In this document: positions 17,488 to 26,162 of the stretch, piece by piece
Layout of the letters: every line of letters starts with the position of its first letter
How positions within the stretch are numbered: the first letter of the stretch is position 1
Assembly (NCBI GenBank): GCA_963837815.1
Contig: CAWIOS010000012.1
Span: 310,001 to 374,000 of the forward strand
Source of the DNA: Fen-1273 sp963837815
Lineage (GTDB): Bacteria; Bacteroidota; Ignavibacteria; UBA10030; UBA6906
DNA length: 64,000 bases
Direction of reading: 5' to 3'
Notes under the pieces: model-generated
What the model was told of the DNA's origin: nothing
The model's database searches: none
Seen by the model: the letters and a program-made list of their open reading frames with translations, nothing else
Position numbers and translations under genes: made by a program

Positions 17488-18202
17488 CGAGCCTGCGCCG
17501 TATGCGAAAGAGATCTCCCATCATGGCAGGTGCGCTTCTGCGCATGACGAGCCGGCTGTCGCGGTCGCATCGCCACTCGACCGGAAACTCGGCGATTCTG
17601 AATCCGCGCCCGAACGCAAGGAGTATGATCTCGATATCGAACATGAATCCATCAGTCGCGCACCCGGCGTACAGCTCGCGCGCCACGGCACCCCTGTACA
17701 CCTTGAACCCGCATTGCGTGTCCGTGAGCGACACCGGCACGCCCATCCACCGGAGTATGACCGCGTGAAACAGGCGCGAGACAATCGTCCTGTCCCAGTC
17801 ACGGCGCTTCAGGATTGTGCTCCCGGGGAGCGCACGGGATCCGTGCGCGATGTCGCACTCTCCCGTTTCGATCAGGCGGATGCCTGCCAGCACATCGGGG
17901 AAAGGGACGGTGAGCCCGCTGTCGGCGAACATCACGTATGTCCCGCGGGATGCGAGCATACCGCTCCTGACCGCCGCACCCTTTCCCAGGTGCACAGAAT
18001 TTCTGACCACCAGTCGTTCAATGCCGGGGGGGAGCGGTGCCTCCGCGGCGAGCGCAGCCGTCCTGTCGCCGCTCCCGTCGTCGGACACGATGATCTCCCC
18101 CGCGATGCGGCAGGCATCGAGAAACGCGCCCGCAGCCTCGACGTCGCGCGCGATCTTCCTCTCCTCGTCGAACGCGGGTATCACGATGCTGAGTGTGATC
18201 AT
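17426..18202 (-). CDS. GT2 glycosyltransferase (polyprenyl-phosphate sugar synthase type)
   Basis: A 258-residue GT-A family 2 enzyme: IVIPAFDEE at the start, SDDGSGD, a degenerate DxD-like acidic site (FADSG) and a DTQCGFKVYR motif typical of dolichyl/undecaprenyl-phosphate mannose or glucose synthases. It has no clear transmembrane helices. The last ~20 codons are Arg/Pro-rich and overlap the end of apbE by 62 bases in convergent orientation. It probably makes a lipid-linked sugar used by membrane glycosyltransferases such as the Agl23-like protein next door. It is transcribed divergently from the oxidoreductase at 18265, with 62 bases between the two starts. Confidence 0.85.
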   Translation of the reverse strand: MITLSIVIPAFDEERKIARDVEAAGAFLDACRIAGEIIVSDDGSGDRTAALAAEAPLPPGIERLVVRNSVHLGKGAAVRSGMLASRGTYVMFADSGLTVPFPDVLAGIRLIETGECDIAHGSRALPGSTILKRRDWDRTIVSRLFHAVILRWMGVPVSLTDTQCGFKVYRGAVARELYAGCATDGFMFDIEIILLAFGRGFRIAEFPVEWRCDRDSRLVMRRSAPAMMGDLFRIRRRLVRPRRERPRATQPPSQPQPR

Positions 18203-18264
18203 ACTGCGCGCAATGATACATACCCTAAATGTTCAAAGCAAGCACATTACCGGAAAGGGACGCC

Positions 18265-19620
18265 ATGAGCGACCACATCCCCATCTCGCGCCGTGATTTC
18301 CTCGGCGCAGCCGCGACGGCCGCGGCGTTCACGATCGTCCCCCGTCACGTCCTGGGCGGGCCGGGCTACACCCCGCCCAGCGACAGGCTGAACATCGGCT
18401 GCGTCGGCGCGGGGGGAAAAGGGCAGTCGGACATACAGAGTGTGAGCACCGAGAACATCGTCGCCCTGTGCGACGTGGACGACGACCAGATAACCGCGAC
18501 GCTGAAAGCCGACGGAGAGAAAACGCCGCAGCTCCTGAAGGCCCAGAAGTACCGCGATTTCCGGGTCATGCTCGAGAAAGAAAAGAGCATTGACGCCATC
18601 ACCATCAGCACGCCCGACCACACGCACGCAGTGATCGCGATGACGGCGATGCGCATGGGGAAGCATGTGTTCGTGCAGAAGCCGCTCACGCACACCGTGT
18701 ATGAAGCCCGCATGCTGGCGAAGGCGGCAAAGGAGACGGGCGTGGTCACACAGATGGGCAACCAGGGACACGCCAGCGAAGGCGCCCGGCTGATCAACGA
18801 GTGGATTGCCGACGGGGCCATCGGGAAAGTGGGCGAAGTGTACGTGTGGACGAACCGCCCCGTGTGGCCGCAGGGAATCGAGCGCCCCGAGGCAATCCCC
18901 TCCGTTCCCCCGACGCTGGACTGGAACGTCTGGCTCGGCCCCTCCCCCTGGCGCCCGTATCACCCGGCCTATCATCCGTTTGCCTGGCGCGGCTGGTACG
19001 ATTTCGGGACGGGGACGATCGGCGACATGGGAGCGCACCTGATCGACCAGCCGTTCTGGGCGCTCGGACTCGGCGCCCCGGCGGAGGTGGAGGCCTCTTC
19101 CACGGAGCTCGCCAGGGAAACGTATCCCCGCTCGTGCATTCTCCGGTATCTCTTCCCCGCAACCCACGACAGGCCTGAGGTGAGGATGACCTGGTTTGAC
19201 AGCGGCCTGAAGCCCCCGCGTCCCGAGGAACTGGAACCCGGGCGCAAAATGGGGGACTCGAACGGCGGTGTGTTGTACTGCGGCACGAAAGGGAAGCTCA
19301 TGCACGGAACGTACGCGGAGAACCCCCGTCTCATCCCGGAGACGAAGATGCAGGAATACAAACGTCCCCCCAGAACCATCCCGCGCTCACCGGGCATACA
19401 CGAGGAGTGGATCGCGGCGATCAAGTCGGGAAAGAAGTCCACGACGGACTTCTCCTACTCGAGCGCGCTCACGGAGACGATGCTGCTCGGCAACGTGGCA
19501 CTCCGCGTGGCGGGAGAAAACGTCATTCTCCGGTGGGACTCCGCGGGGATGCGGTTCACCAACTGCGAGGCCGCGAACCAGTATCTCCGGATGCCCTACA
19601 GGGAAGGTTGGTCACTGTGA
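18265..19620 (+). CDS. Tat-exported Gfo/Idh/MocA-family oxidoreductase (third)
   Basis: A 451-residue paralog with a Tat signal (SRRDFLGAA, residues 8-16). The Rossmann motif is IGCVGAGGKG. The catalytic motif is VQKPLTH: the lysine is kept but the Glu of EKP is Gln. It also has TPDHTHAV and a long aromatic insert (PYHPAYHPFAWRG) found in the exported, planctomycete-like subgroup. ATG 18265 is chosen because an ATG at 18229 would displace the twin arginine; a GGAAAGGGA stretch precedes it. It forms a two-gene unit with the MFS transporter 78 bases downstream. It probably acts on the same class of periplasmic sugars as the main operon. Confidence 0.9.
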   Translation: MSDHIPISRRDFLGAAATAAAFTIVPRHVLGGPGYTPPSDRLNIGCVGAGGKGQSDIQSVSTENIVALCDVDDDQITATLKADGEKTPQLLKAQKYRDFRVMLEKEKSIDAITISTPDHTHAVIAMTAMRMGKHVFVQKPLTHTVYEARMLAKAAKETGVVTQMGNQGHASEGARLINEWIADGAIGKVGEVYVWTNRPVWPQGIERPEAIPSVPPTLDWNVWLGPSPWRPYHPAYHPFAWRGWYDFGTGTIGDMGAHLIDQPFWALGLGAPAEVEASSTELARETYPRSCILRYLFPATHDRPEVRMTWFDSGLKPPRPEELEPGRKMGDSNGGVLYCGTKGKLMHGTYAENPRLIPETKMQEYKRPPRTIPRSPGIHEEWIAAIKSGKKSTTDFSYSSALTETMLLGNVALRVAGENVILRWDSAGMRFTNCEAANQYLRMPYREGWSL

Positions 19621-19698
19621 ACATGACGCGTGCGGTGCGCCGCTCCCATGCATGACCCGCACGCCCGGCCAAACACACACAATCAGAAGGACATCACC

Positions 19699-21204
19699 AT
19701 GGCAAACATAAGTACTGTCGAAGGCGCGATCGATCCGAAACGGCTCTTCATCGGGAGCTGCATGGCGCTCATCGCGACCGCGGTGGCGTTCGCCGTCGTC
19801 GGCGCGATCATGGGCCCTCTCAAGGAACACTTTCTCCTTTCTAATGAGGAGGTAGGATGGATCGGGGGAGCCGCGCTCTGGGGATTCACGCTCTCGATCA
19901 TCATTTTCGGACCACTCGTGGACGCATTCGGCATGCGCCTGCTCCTGCGCCTGGCATTCCTCGGTCACGTGGCAGGCGTTCTTATGATGATCTTCGCGGG
20001 TGGCTTCACGCTCCTCTTCGCCGGCGCGCTCACGATTGCCATGGGCAACGGTCTGGTGGAGGCCGCCTGCAACCCGCTGGTTGCCACCATTTATCCCGAC
20101 CGGAAGACACAAATGCTGAACCGCTTCCACGTCTGGTTCCCGGGCGGGATCGTGATCGGCGGGCTCTGTTCGTACCTGCTTGACAGCGTTGGCCTCCCGG
20201 ACTGGCGGCTCAAACTGGGACTGATCATGATCCCTGCAATCGTGTACGGGATACTCTTTACGGGGAAGAGATTTCCCGCCACGGAGCGCGTCCAGTCAGG
20301 CGTCACCTTTATGGAGATGGTCAGGGAGACCTTCTTACGGCCGCTGTTCATCCTCCTCGCCGTCTGCATGCTGATGACCGCCTCGCTCGAACTTGGACCG
20401 AACCGCTGGGTTCCGGCGGTCCTCGCCTCCGCCGGCATCCCGGGGATACTCGTCCTCGTCTGGATCAACCTCCTCATGGCGATCCTCCGCTTCTTCGCGG
20501 GGTCGGTCGTCCACCGGATCGCGCCGACGGGCGTGCTGTTCCTCAGTGCGATCATCGCGGGCATAGGCCTGACCTGGCTCAGCTATGCGGATTCCCTCGG
20601 GATGGCCATCGCGGCGGGAACGGTGTTCGCCCTCGGCGTGTGCTATTTCTGGCCGACAATGCTCGGCGTGACGTCCGAGCGTGTCCCGAAAGGAGGCGCG
20701 ATGGCGCTCGGGTTCATGGGCGGGATCGGCATGGCGATCGTGGGGCTGGTGACGTCCCCCATGATGGGGAAAGTCGCTGACGAATACCTCCAAGAGAAGC
20801 TGCCCCTGCAGCAGACCGTACAGTGCCTCGCCCAGGTGGTCGCCACGTACCCCGCGCTGAAGGCCGAAACGCAGGGGACCACCAGCCAGGACCTGAAGGC
20901 GGCCGTGGCCTCGGCGCAGGGAGTGCTTGACGCACAGGCGAAGAGCGGCACCCTGCCGCCGCTTCAGACCGCCAATGCCCTCCGCAGCGCGATCGCCGCG
21001 GCGCCTTCGTCACCGGCCGCTGCCTCCGCCCGGGAAATCCTGGGACCGGCAGAGAATTACGGGGGGAAGATATCGTTCCGCCATGTTGCACCCCTCTCGA
21101 TCATCCTTGCGGTGGTGTTCGGGATACTGTTTTTCAGCGAGAAGGCGCGAGGAGGGTACAAGGTGGTCCGGCTCACCTCGGCTTCAGGACAGCAGTCCAG
21201 CTAA
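19699..21204 (+). CDS. MFS sugar transporter (FucP-like) with long loop insertion
   Basis: A 501-residue major-facilitator protein with about twelve transmembrane helices. The motifs GNGLVEAACNPLVATIYP and NRFHVWFPGG are characteristic of the fucose/glucose:H+ symporter (FHS) branch. Between the last two helices there is an unusual ~100-residue soluble insertion (about residues 365-465) rich in Ala, Gln and Ser. ATG 19699 has AGAAGGA seven bases upstream; an in-frame start at 19630 would add a polar leader and is rejected. It probably imports the product of the periplasmic keto-sugar or exported-oxidoreductase pathway. The substrate is unknown. Confidence 0.88.
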   Translation: MANISTVEGAIDPKRLFIGSCMALIATAVAFAVVGAIMGPLKEHFLLSNEEVGWIGGAALWGFTLSIIIFGPLVDAFGMRLLLRLAFLGHVAGVLMMIFAGGFTLLFAGALTIAMGNGLVEAACNPLVATIYPDRKTQMLNRFHVWFPGGIVIGGLCSYLLDSVGLPDWRLKLGLIMIPAIVYGILFTGKRFPATERVQSGVTFMEMVRETFLRPLFILLAVCMLMTASLELGPNRWVPAVLASAGIPGILVLVWINLLMAILRFFAGSVVHRIAPTGVLFLSAIIAGIGLTWLSYADSLGMAIAAGTVFALGVCYFWPTMLGVTSERVPKGGAMALGFMGGIGMAIVGLVTSPMMGKVADEYLQEKLPLQQTVQCLAQVVATYPALKAETQGTTSQDLKAAVASAQGVLDAQAKSGTLPPLQTANALRSAIAAAPSSPAAASAREILGPAENYGGKISFRHVAPLSIILAVVFGILFFSEKARGGYKVVRLTSASGQQSS

Positions 21205-21344
21205 GCCCGGGCCGCCGGCCGGGGAGGAGACGGAAACCACAGTCTGCTGCAATCGCCGTGGTGCGCGCAAACCCGGCGCGCGAGCGACAGCGATACTGCC
21301 TGGATCGAGAAGGTGGACGCGACGATTCACATACATCCACCCGA

Positions 21345-22073
21345 CTAACTTCGCCGCTCGCGGCGTGCACATACATCGTCATACGGTTCATTCGACAGCT
21401 CCAGACGTCCGAACTTTTCCGGGCGATGAAAGCACTGCTCGCCGTAGCCGGTTGGTGCCCAGGCGAGCAACTCATCTCCGTGAATTCTCCCGGAGGCACG
21501 ATAGAAATTGCAGTCCCAGGGAATCCCGGGAGCGGCCCGCGCATCCAGCGACTTCCAAGGCACAGCCAGCGCCGCCCTCCACTCGTTCGCGGTGCCGTCG
21601 ATAAATGACTTGCACCGGACCCCGGACTGCCAATCCGGGTCCTGAAGAAGGCCGTTGGCCGTTTTGACGATGCGCATGTCCATCCACCGGCCGTCTGGCG
21701 CGACCTGGATCTCGAAGTACTGACACGTTTCCCGTGCCCCCGCACCGATAAAAACCTCCACGACATCACTCTGTTCCCATAGCCGCGGCGTTTTTCGCCC
21801 GGCGGGAGATTTTGGAGTGTCGGGGATGACATTCAACTCCCTGTACCTGCAGCAAAAGACCGCAAAAAAATGCAAATCGTTCCAGAAACAGCGGACCGAT
21901 GTGGCTAACTCGGGGGGTGCGGGGATTCCGTCGGCCATGTGCAGCGGTTCGGGGCGGGGCGTATGCCACGGATTTTCGATGTGGATGTCATCCAGGGTGG
22001 AAAATGGAGAGCGAGGGGAGAGAAGTGACTTCATTGCATCGTTTTTGCGAAGCAGAACATGGGAATTCCTCAT
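21345..22073 (-). CDS. CBM9-like carbohydrate-binding protein
   Basis: About 230-242 residues resembling the 'carbohydrate-binding family 9-like' proteins: SVRCFWNDLHFF, LWEQSDVVEVFI, YFEIQVAPDGRWMDMRI, EWRAALAVPWKSL and LAWAPTGYGEQCFHRPEKFG are spread as in that family. It has no signal peptide in the chosen form, which is unusual for a sugar-binding protein. The start is uncertain. ATG 22073 abuts a perfect hairpin (22074-22092) and ATG 22034 has no good ribosome-binding site. The long upstream extension to 22316 overlaps the transporter gene and is rejected. It is last in the minus-strand polysaccharide locus and may assist in glycan handling. Confidence 0.7.
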   Translation of the reverse strand: MRNSHVLLRKNDAMKSLLSPRSPFSTLDDIHIENPWHTPRPEPLHMADGIPAPPELATSVRCFWNDLHFFAVFCCRYRELNVIPDTPKSPAGRKTPRLWEQSDVVEVFIGAGARETCQYFEIQVAPDGRWMDMRIVKTANGLLQDPDWQSGVRCKSFIDGTANEWRAALAVPWKSLDARAAPGIPWDCNFYRASGRIHGDELLAWAPTGYGEQCFHRPEKFGRLELSNEPYDDVCARRERRS

Positions 22074-22092
22074 CACGGCGCTTTGCGCCGTG
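22074..22092 (-). terminator. Perfect hairpin after the symporter gene
   Basis: CACGGCGC-TTT-GCGCCGTG, an eight-base-pair stem with a three-base loop, 50 bases after the symporter stop. There is no T-run, so it may stabilise or attenuate the transcript rather than end it. Confidence 0.4.
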
Positions 22093-22141
22093 TTCGGCGG
22101 CACAAGCCTGGTTTGCTGTGAGCCCCCGCCGGGAAATGCGC

Positions 22142-23963
22142 TCACGCCGCTTCGCCGCTCTCGTTTCCGGTCCAGAGCCTGTTCACAACATATAACAGGG
22201 CCAGGGCGCTCACGAGAAACACTCCAAACAAGATCAGCGCGTAGTCCATGCGGCCGTAAAGAAAATTCCCGACTACAAAGAGAGCCGACCAGATCGTAGT
22301 CGATCCTGCCACCCACCCGAGCAGGGCAAGCGGGATGTTCTGCCCCTCCGACTTTGCTTCCTCTACCGAGATTCCAGCCTCCTTGCGGATGCGCGTCCAG
22401 CCCGGTCCGAACGGCCGGACTTTCTTGTAGAACTCGGTGAGCGTCACGCGGTCGGTCTCCGGACCGAAGAACGCAGTGAGAATCCAGCAGACGCTCGTGA
22501 ATCCGATCGTGACGAGAAGGCCGATATGGGTGCTCACGTGAACGCCGTTCCTGTTCAGAATAAGCAGCGTGACCGAAACAACGAACGAACTGACCATGGC
22601 GACTACCTCACTCCAGGCGTTGACCCGCCACCAGAACCACCGGACGAGATAGAGCAGGCCTGTCCCCGCGCCGACCTGCAGGATGATGTCAAACGCATCC
22701 TTCGCAGAGTCCAGGAGGAAGACGGTCCCCGAGGCACAGAAGAATATGAAGATCGTCACAAGGCGACCGGCCATGACGTAGTGCTTCTCGCTTGCCCCTT
22801 TGCGCAGAAATCTCCTATAGAAATCGTGAACAAGGTATGACGCCCCCCAGTTGAGATGCGTCAGATTGGTGGAGGAATTGGCCGCAATCAGGCCTCCGAT
22901 CATCAGGCCCATGAACCCTACCGGCAGGAACGTGAGCATGGCCGGGAAAGGCGATGTCGTGCCCCAGAAGTTTTGGGTCCAGGGTGGGGAACGCCGCCTG
23001 AATATCCGAGAGGTGCGGGTAGATGATCAGGGAGCACAGCCCGACAAGGATCCAGGGCCACGGCCGGAGAACGTAGTGCGCGATATTAAAGAACAGGACC
23101 GCGCCGAGAGAGTCCTTCTCAGACTTTGACGCCAGCATCCGCTGCGCGATATAGCTTCCGCCTCCCGGCTCGGCCCCCGGGTACCACACGGCCCACCACT
23201 GCACGGCGATCGGCATGATGAAGACCGCGACGGCGATATCCCAGGTGTTTGTGAAATCAGGAAGCATGTTAAGGTAGTTCACGCCTCCCGGCCCTTTGAG
23301 CACCGAGAGCTTTTGCACCATCCCGCTGAGCCCGCCGACCTGTGGAAGCGTAACGGCAAAATACGCCGCGGCGATAACCGCCGTCATCTTGATGAAGAAT
23401 TGAATCATGTCGATCACAAGGACGCCCCAGAGTCCCGAATGGGCGGCGAATATCACGTTCAGGATCCCGACGAGCGCGAGCGTCTGCCATCGTTCCAGGC
23501 CGAAGAGGAGTCCCGCAATCTTGCACGCGGCAAGATTGACCGTCGCCATGATCATGCAGTTGAAAAACAGACCGAGGTAGACCGAGCGGAACCCGCGCAC
23601 GAACGCGGCGGCTTTTCCGGAATAACGGATCTCGTAGAACTCAAGGTCGGTCAACACCCCCGAGCGCCTCCAGAGACGCGCGTAAAAGAAGACCGTCGAT
23701 ACGCCGGTGAGCACGAATGCCCACCAGACCCAGTTTCCCGACACGCCGTTGCGGCGGACGATATCGGTGACCAGGTTCGGCGTGTCGCTCGAGAACGTCG
23801 TTGCGACCATCGAGAGGCCCGCGAGCCACCAGGGGACAGACCGACCCGATGCAAAGAACTCCGACGTGTTCTTCCCGGCCCGCTTGCCGAAAAACAGGGC
23901 GGGACCGAAGCACACGATGAGGATTATCCCGACTATTATCCAATCAATAAGATGGAGGTGCAC
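22142..23963 (-). CDS. Sodium:solute symporter (SSS family) with one-base frameshift
   Basis: Two overlapping frames together encode an SSS/SLC5-type symporter of about 605 residues. The 5' part (23963 to about 22940) has WIIVGIILIVCFG, FFASGRSVPWWLAGLSM and VATTFSSDTPNL, the typical N-terminal region. The 3' part (about 22939-22142) continues with FLPVGFMGLMIGGLIAA and NWGASYLVHDFYRR. The junction (DIAFP / MLTFLPV) needs removal of one base in CCCGGCC near 22940-22946. Over a dozen helices are otherwise intact, so this is either a sequencing error or a recent mutation. The start is a GTG with a weak ribosome-binding site. Such symporters import sugars with Na+. Position downstream of the ROK gene suggests uptake of a sugar released by the locus. 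Confidence 0.8.
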
Positions 23964-24048
23964 GTTTCAGGCCAATTATGGGATGTGCATGTACTCCTTA
24001 GATGAAGACGGGGCAAATCGGATCAGGCAAACGCTTTCGGATTCCAGG

Positions 24049-25302
24049 CTAAACATATGCCGAGGGATTGAGGCGCTCGACGTCGAACAGGTCCTCCGCC
24101 AGGTACACTGCGACCCCCAGCGCGCCTGCTTTGTTTCCGAGACTGGAGATAGTGAATTTGACGTCGCGATTTGAATTGACCAGCGAATGTTTCATCGCGC
24201 CTGCGCGCACCGACTCCAGAAGGAACGGGGACGCCATCGAGACTCCGCCGCCGAGAATGATGAGCGCCGGATTCAGCAGGTTTATCAAAATCCCGATGCC
24301 CGCCCCAAGGTGACGGCCCGCCTCTTCCAGGATCTCGATGGAGAACTGGTCTCCCAGGCTCGCAGCTCTCAGGACGGCCTCCGCGTCGATTTGATCGATA
24401 CGCAGGTGCTGATCCTTCGTCATGATCGTCGTGGCACCCTTTGCAATCCTGTCCCGGGCGATCTGCGTGATCGCCCTGCCGGATGCGACAGTCTCCAGAC
24501 AACCCTTCTTGCCGCAGTAACAGAGTTCCCCGTCCTGCACCACCTGGATGTGCCCGAATTCCCCCGCGTACCCGTTCGCGCCGTAGTAGACTTCACCGTC
24601 GATGATGATCCCAAGCCCAAGCCCCCAGCCGATATTGACGCACAGCGCATTGTCCACTTCTTTCGCCGCCCCGAACCAGCGCTCGCCGAATGCCATGGCT
24701 TCCAGATCGTGCTCGATATGGACCGGCTTGTTGAACCGTTTCGAGAGAATCTCGCGGGCGGGCGCATCTCCGAAGTTGAAATAGGTCTCCCCCAGCCCCT
24801 CCTTCCCCTTCCCCTTCACCTTCACTATCCCCGGCAGCGAGATGCCTATGCCGAGAAGCTTGCTCCAGTTCACCTTCGCCTCCGACAGGACGATCTTGAT
24901 CTCGCGTTCCAGGTCTTCGATCAGTTGTATGTCGTTGCTGAGTGTGATTGACTTCCTGCGGGTATCTCCAACGATATTCGTTTCAAGATCGAGTATGATG
25001 AAATTTGTGAACAGTCGACCGATATCGATCCCGAGTACGAAACCGGCCTCCCCGTTCAACCTGACGATCGACGGCGGGCGTCCGGCCTGTGTCGCGCTCT
25101 TTTCTTTCGATTGGACGACCTGCTTCTCTTTCCTGAGAAGCGCGACGATCTTCGATGCGACAGGCAGCGTCATCCCGGTCATTTTGGCAAGGTCGGTGAG
25201 GGAAAGGGGTCCGTTGTCCAGGAGCGCCCTCAGGATCAAGATCCTCCTGATCTCATTCTTCTTGTCGACCTTGCTCTTCCTTTCAGAATGCGGCGTTTTC
25301 AA
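24049..25302 (-). CDS. ROK-family transcriptional regulator (NagC/XylR-like)
   Basis: A 417-residue ROK protein. Residues ~15-75 form a winged helix-turn-helix (ILRALLDNGPLSLTDLAKMTG, LPVASKIVALLRKE). Residues ~85-410 are the sugar-kinase-like domain. The zinc/ROK signature is present as CYCGKKGCLE, preceded by GEFGHIQV. The ATP phosphate motif DxGxT is degenerate (DIGRLFTN), favouring a regulator that senses sugar over an active kinase. The start is TTG 25302 with GGAG eight bases upstream, overlapping the nucleotidyltransferase stop by 20 bases. It is embedded in the polysaccharide locus, so it probably controls it in response to a mono- or disaccharide (inference). Confidence 0.9.
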   Translation of the reverse strand: MKTPHSERKSKVDKKNEIRRILILRALLDNGPLSLTDLAKMTGMTLPVASKIVALLRKEKQVVQSKEKSATQAGRPPSIVRLNGEAGFVLGIDIGRLFTNFIILDLETNIVGDTRRKSITLSNDIQLIEDLEREIKIVLSEAKVNWSKLLGIGISLPGIVKVKGKGKEGLGETYFNFGDAPAREILSKRFNKPVHIEHDLEAMAFGERWFGAAKEVDNALCVNIGWGLGLGIIIDGEVYYGANGYAGEFGHIQVVQDGELCYCGKKGCLETVASGRAITQIARDRIAKGATTIMTKDQHLRIDQIDAEAVLRAASLGDQFSIEILEEAGRHLGAGIGILINLLNPALIILGGGVSMASPFLLESVRAGAMKHSLVNSNRDVKFTISSLGNKAGALGVAVYLAEDLFDVERLNPSAYV

Positions 25303-26162
25303 AGTGCGACTCCAGGTATTTTTTCACAGGCAGTAAGTCGCCTTTCTCCGTCAGGTCCAGGACGTGCTCGGACAGAGGGTACGCGAAGAGGGATCGGGGA
25401 TTTGCGCCCACCATCATCGTGACCGCTTCGGGAAGCTCCTTTTCATTCCGAAGGGGGTGAAAGGGGACCGTCTCCAGGAACGGGAAAATCATGTCATACT
25501 GCAAGTCGAATATATTCATGCTCACGCCGACGAATCCATCTTTTCCGGTCGCCGCCTGTATCTGCTCTTTCGAGGGTTTTTCAATAATGCCGGTCAGGAA
25601 GCCTTCGCCGTCCTTCACCGTAACGGCGAACCGTTCGATCCGGCTCCACTCAAACTCTAAAGCGCGGCGGTCATAATCAATCATGGCACACCGGTACGTA
25701 TGCTCCCGCATCAAGCGGAGGGCCCTTTTTCGAATAGAGGTTGTCACTGTTGCAGACCGTAAATCGTTTGCCCGCCCATCCGGCCTTCCCCTTCAGCCCC
25801 TGGTAGAGCGCATCGGCCGTTCCCATGGGTTTTGTGCGGCCGGCCGGAATGCGCTGGACTGCATAGGAAATCTTCAGTCCTGAAAACTCGTTGTCTTCGT
25901 CTTCCTGTCCGTAATAGTTCCGGATGCTGTCGTCCCTCTCGCCAATGACGATCAGGACGTCCCCGTATCCCGCCTGCCTGGCGTTGAAGAGCAGGTAATC
26001 GAGGAAAGGCCTCCCCTTCCTCCCGACCCCGATCATGGATTTCGCCTTGACGTCCGCGTCGCGGATCAGCGCCGGGTCGGCTGAAGACTCCGGCGCCACC
26101 GACTTCTTCATCCGCGAGGAAATGCCTCCTGCGAGAACGACCAATCGCCTGTCCGTCGTCAT
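25283..26162 (-). CDS. Sugar nucleotidyltransferase with one-base frameshift
   Basis: The N-terminal part starts at ATG 26162, in an ATGA overlap with the kinase gene. It has the NTP-transferase signature VLAGGISSRMKK, a product/substrate loop PMGTADAL and the metal-site VCNSDNLYS. After NLYSKK the frame breaks at AAAAAGGGCCC (about 25719-25730), and the protein resumes one frame over with ALRLMREHTYRC to the stop at 25283. Removing one base gives a ~290-residue protein of normal architecture. The reaction would be sugar-1-phosphate + NTP to NDP-sugar + PPi. Pairing with a galactokinase-type GHMP kinase suggests salvage of a sugar to its nucleotide form. Whether it is broken in the living cell cannot be decided here. 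Confidence 0.78.

Noticed and set aside
24049..25302. ROK protein as a glucokinase
   Set aside because: It has an N-terminal winged helix and a degenerate phosphate-binding motif, so a repressor is more likely than an active kinase.
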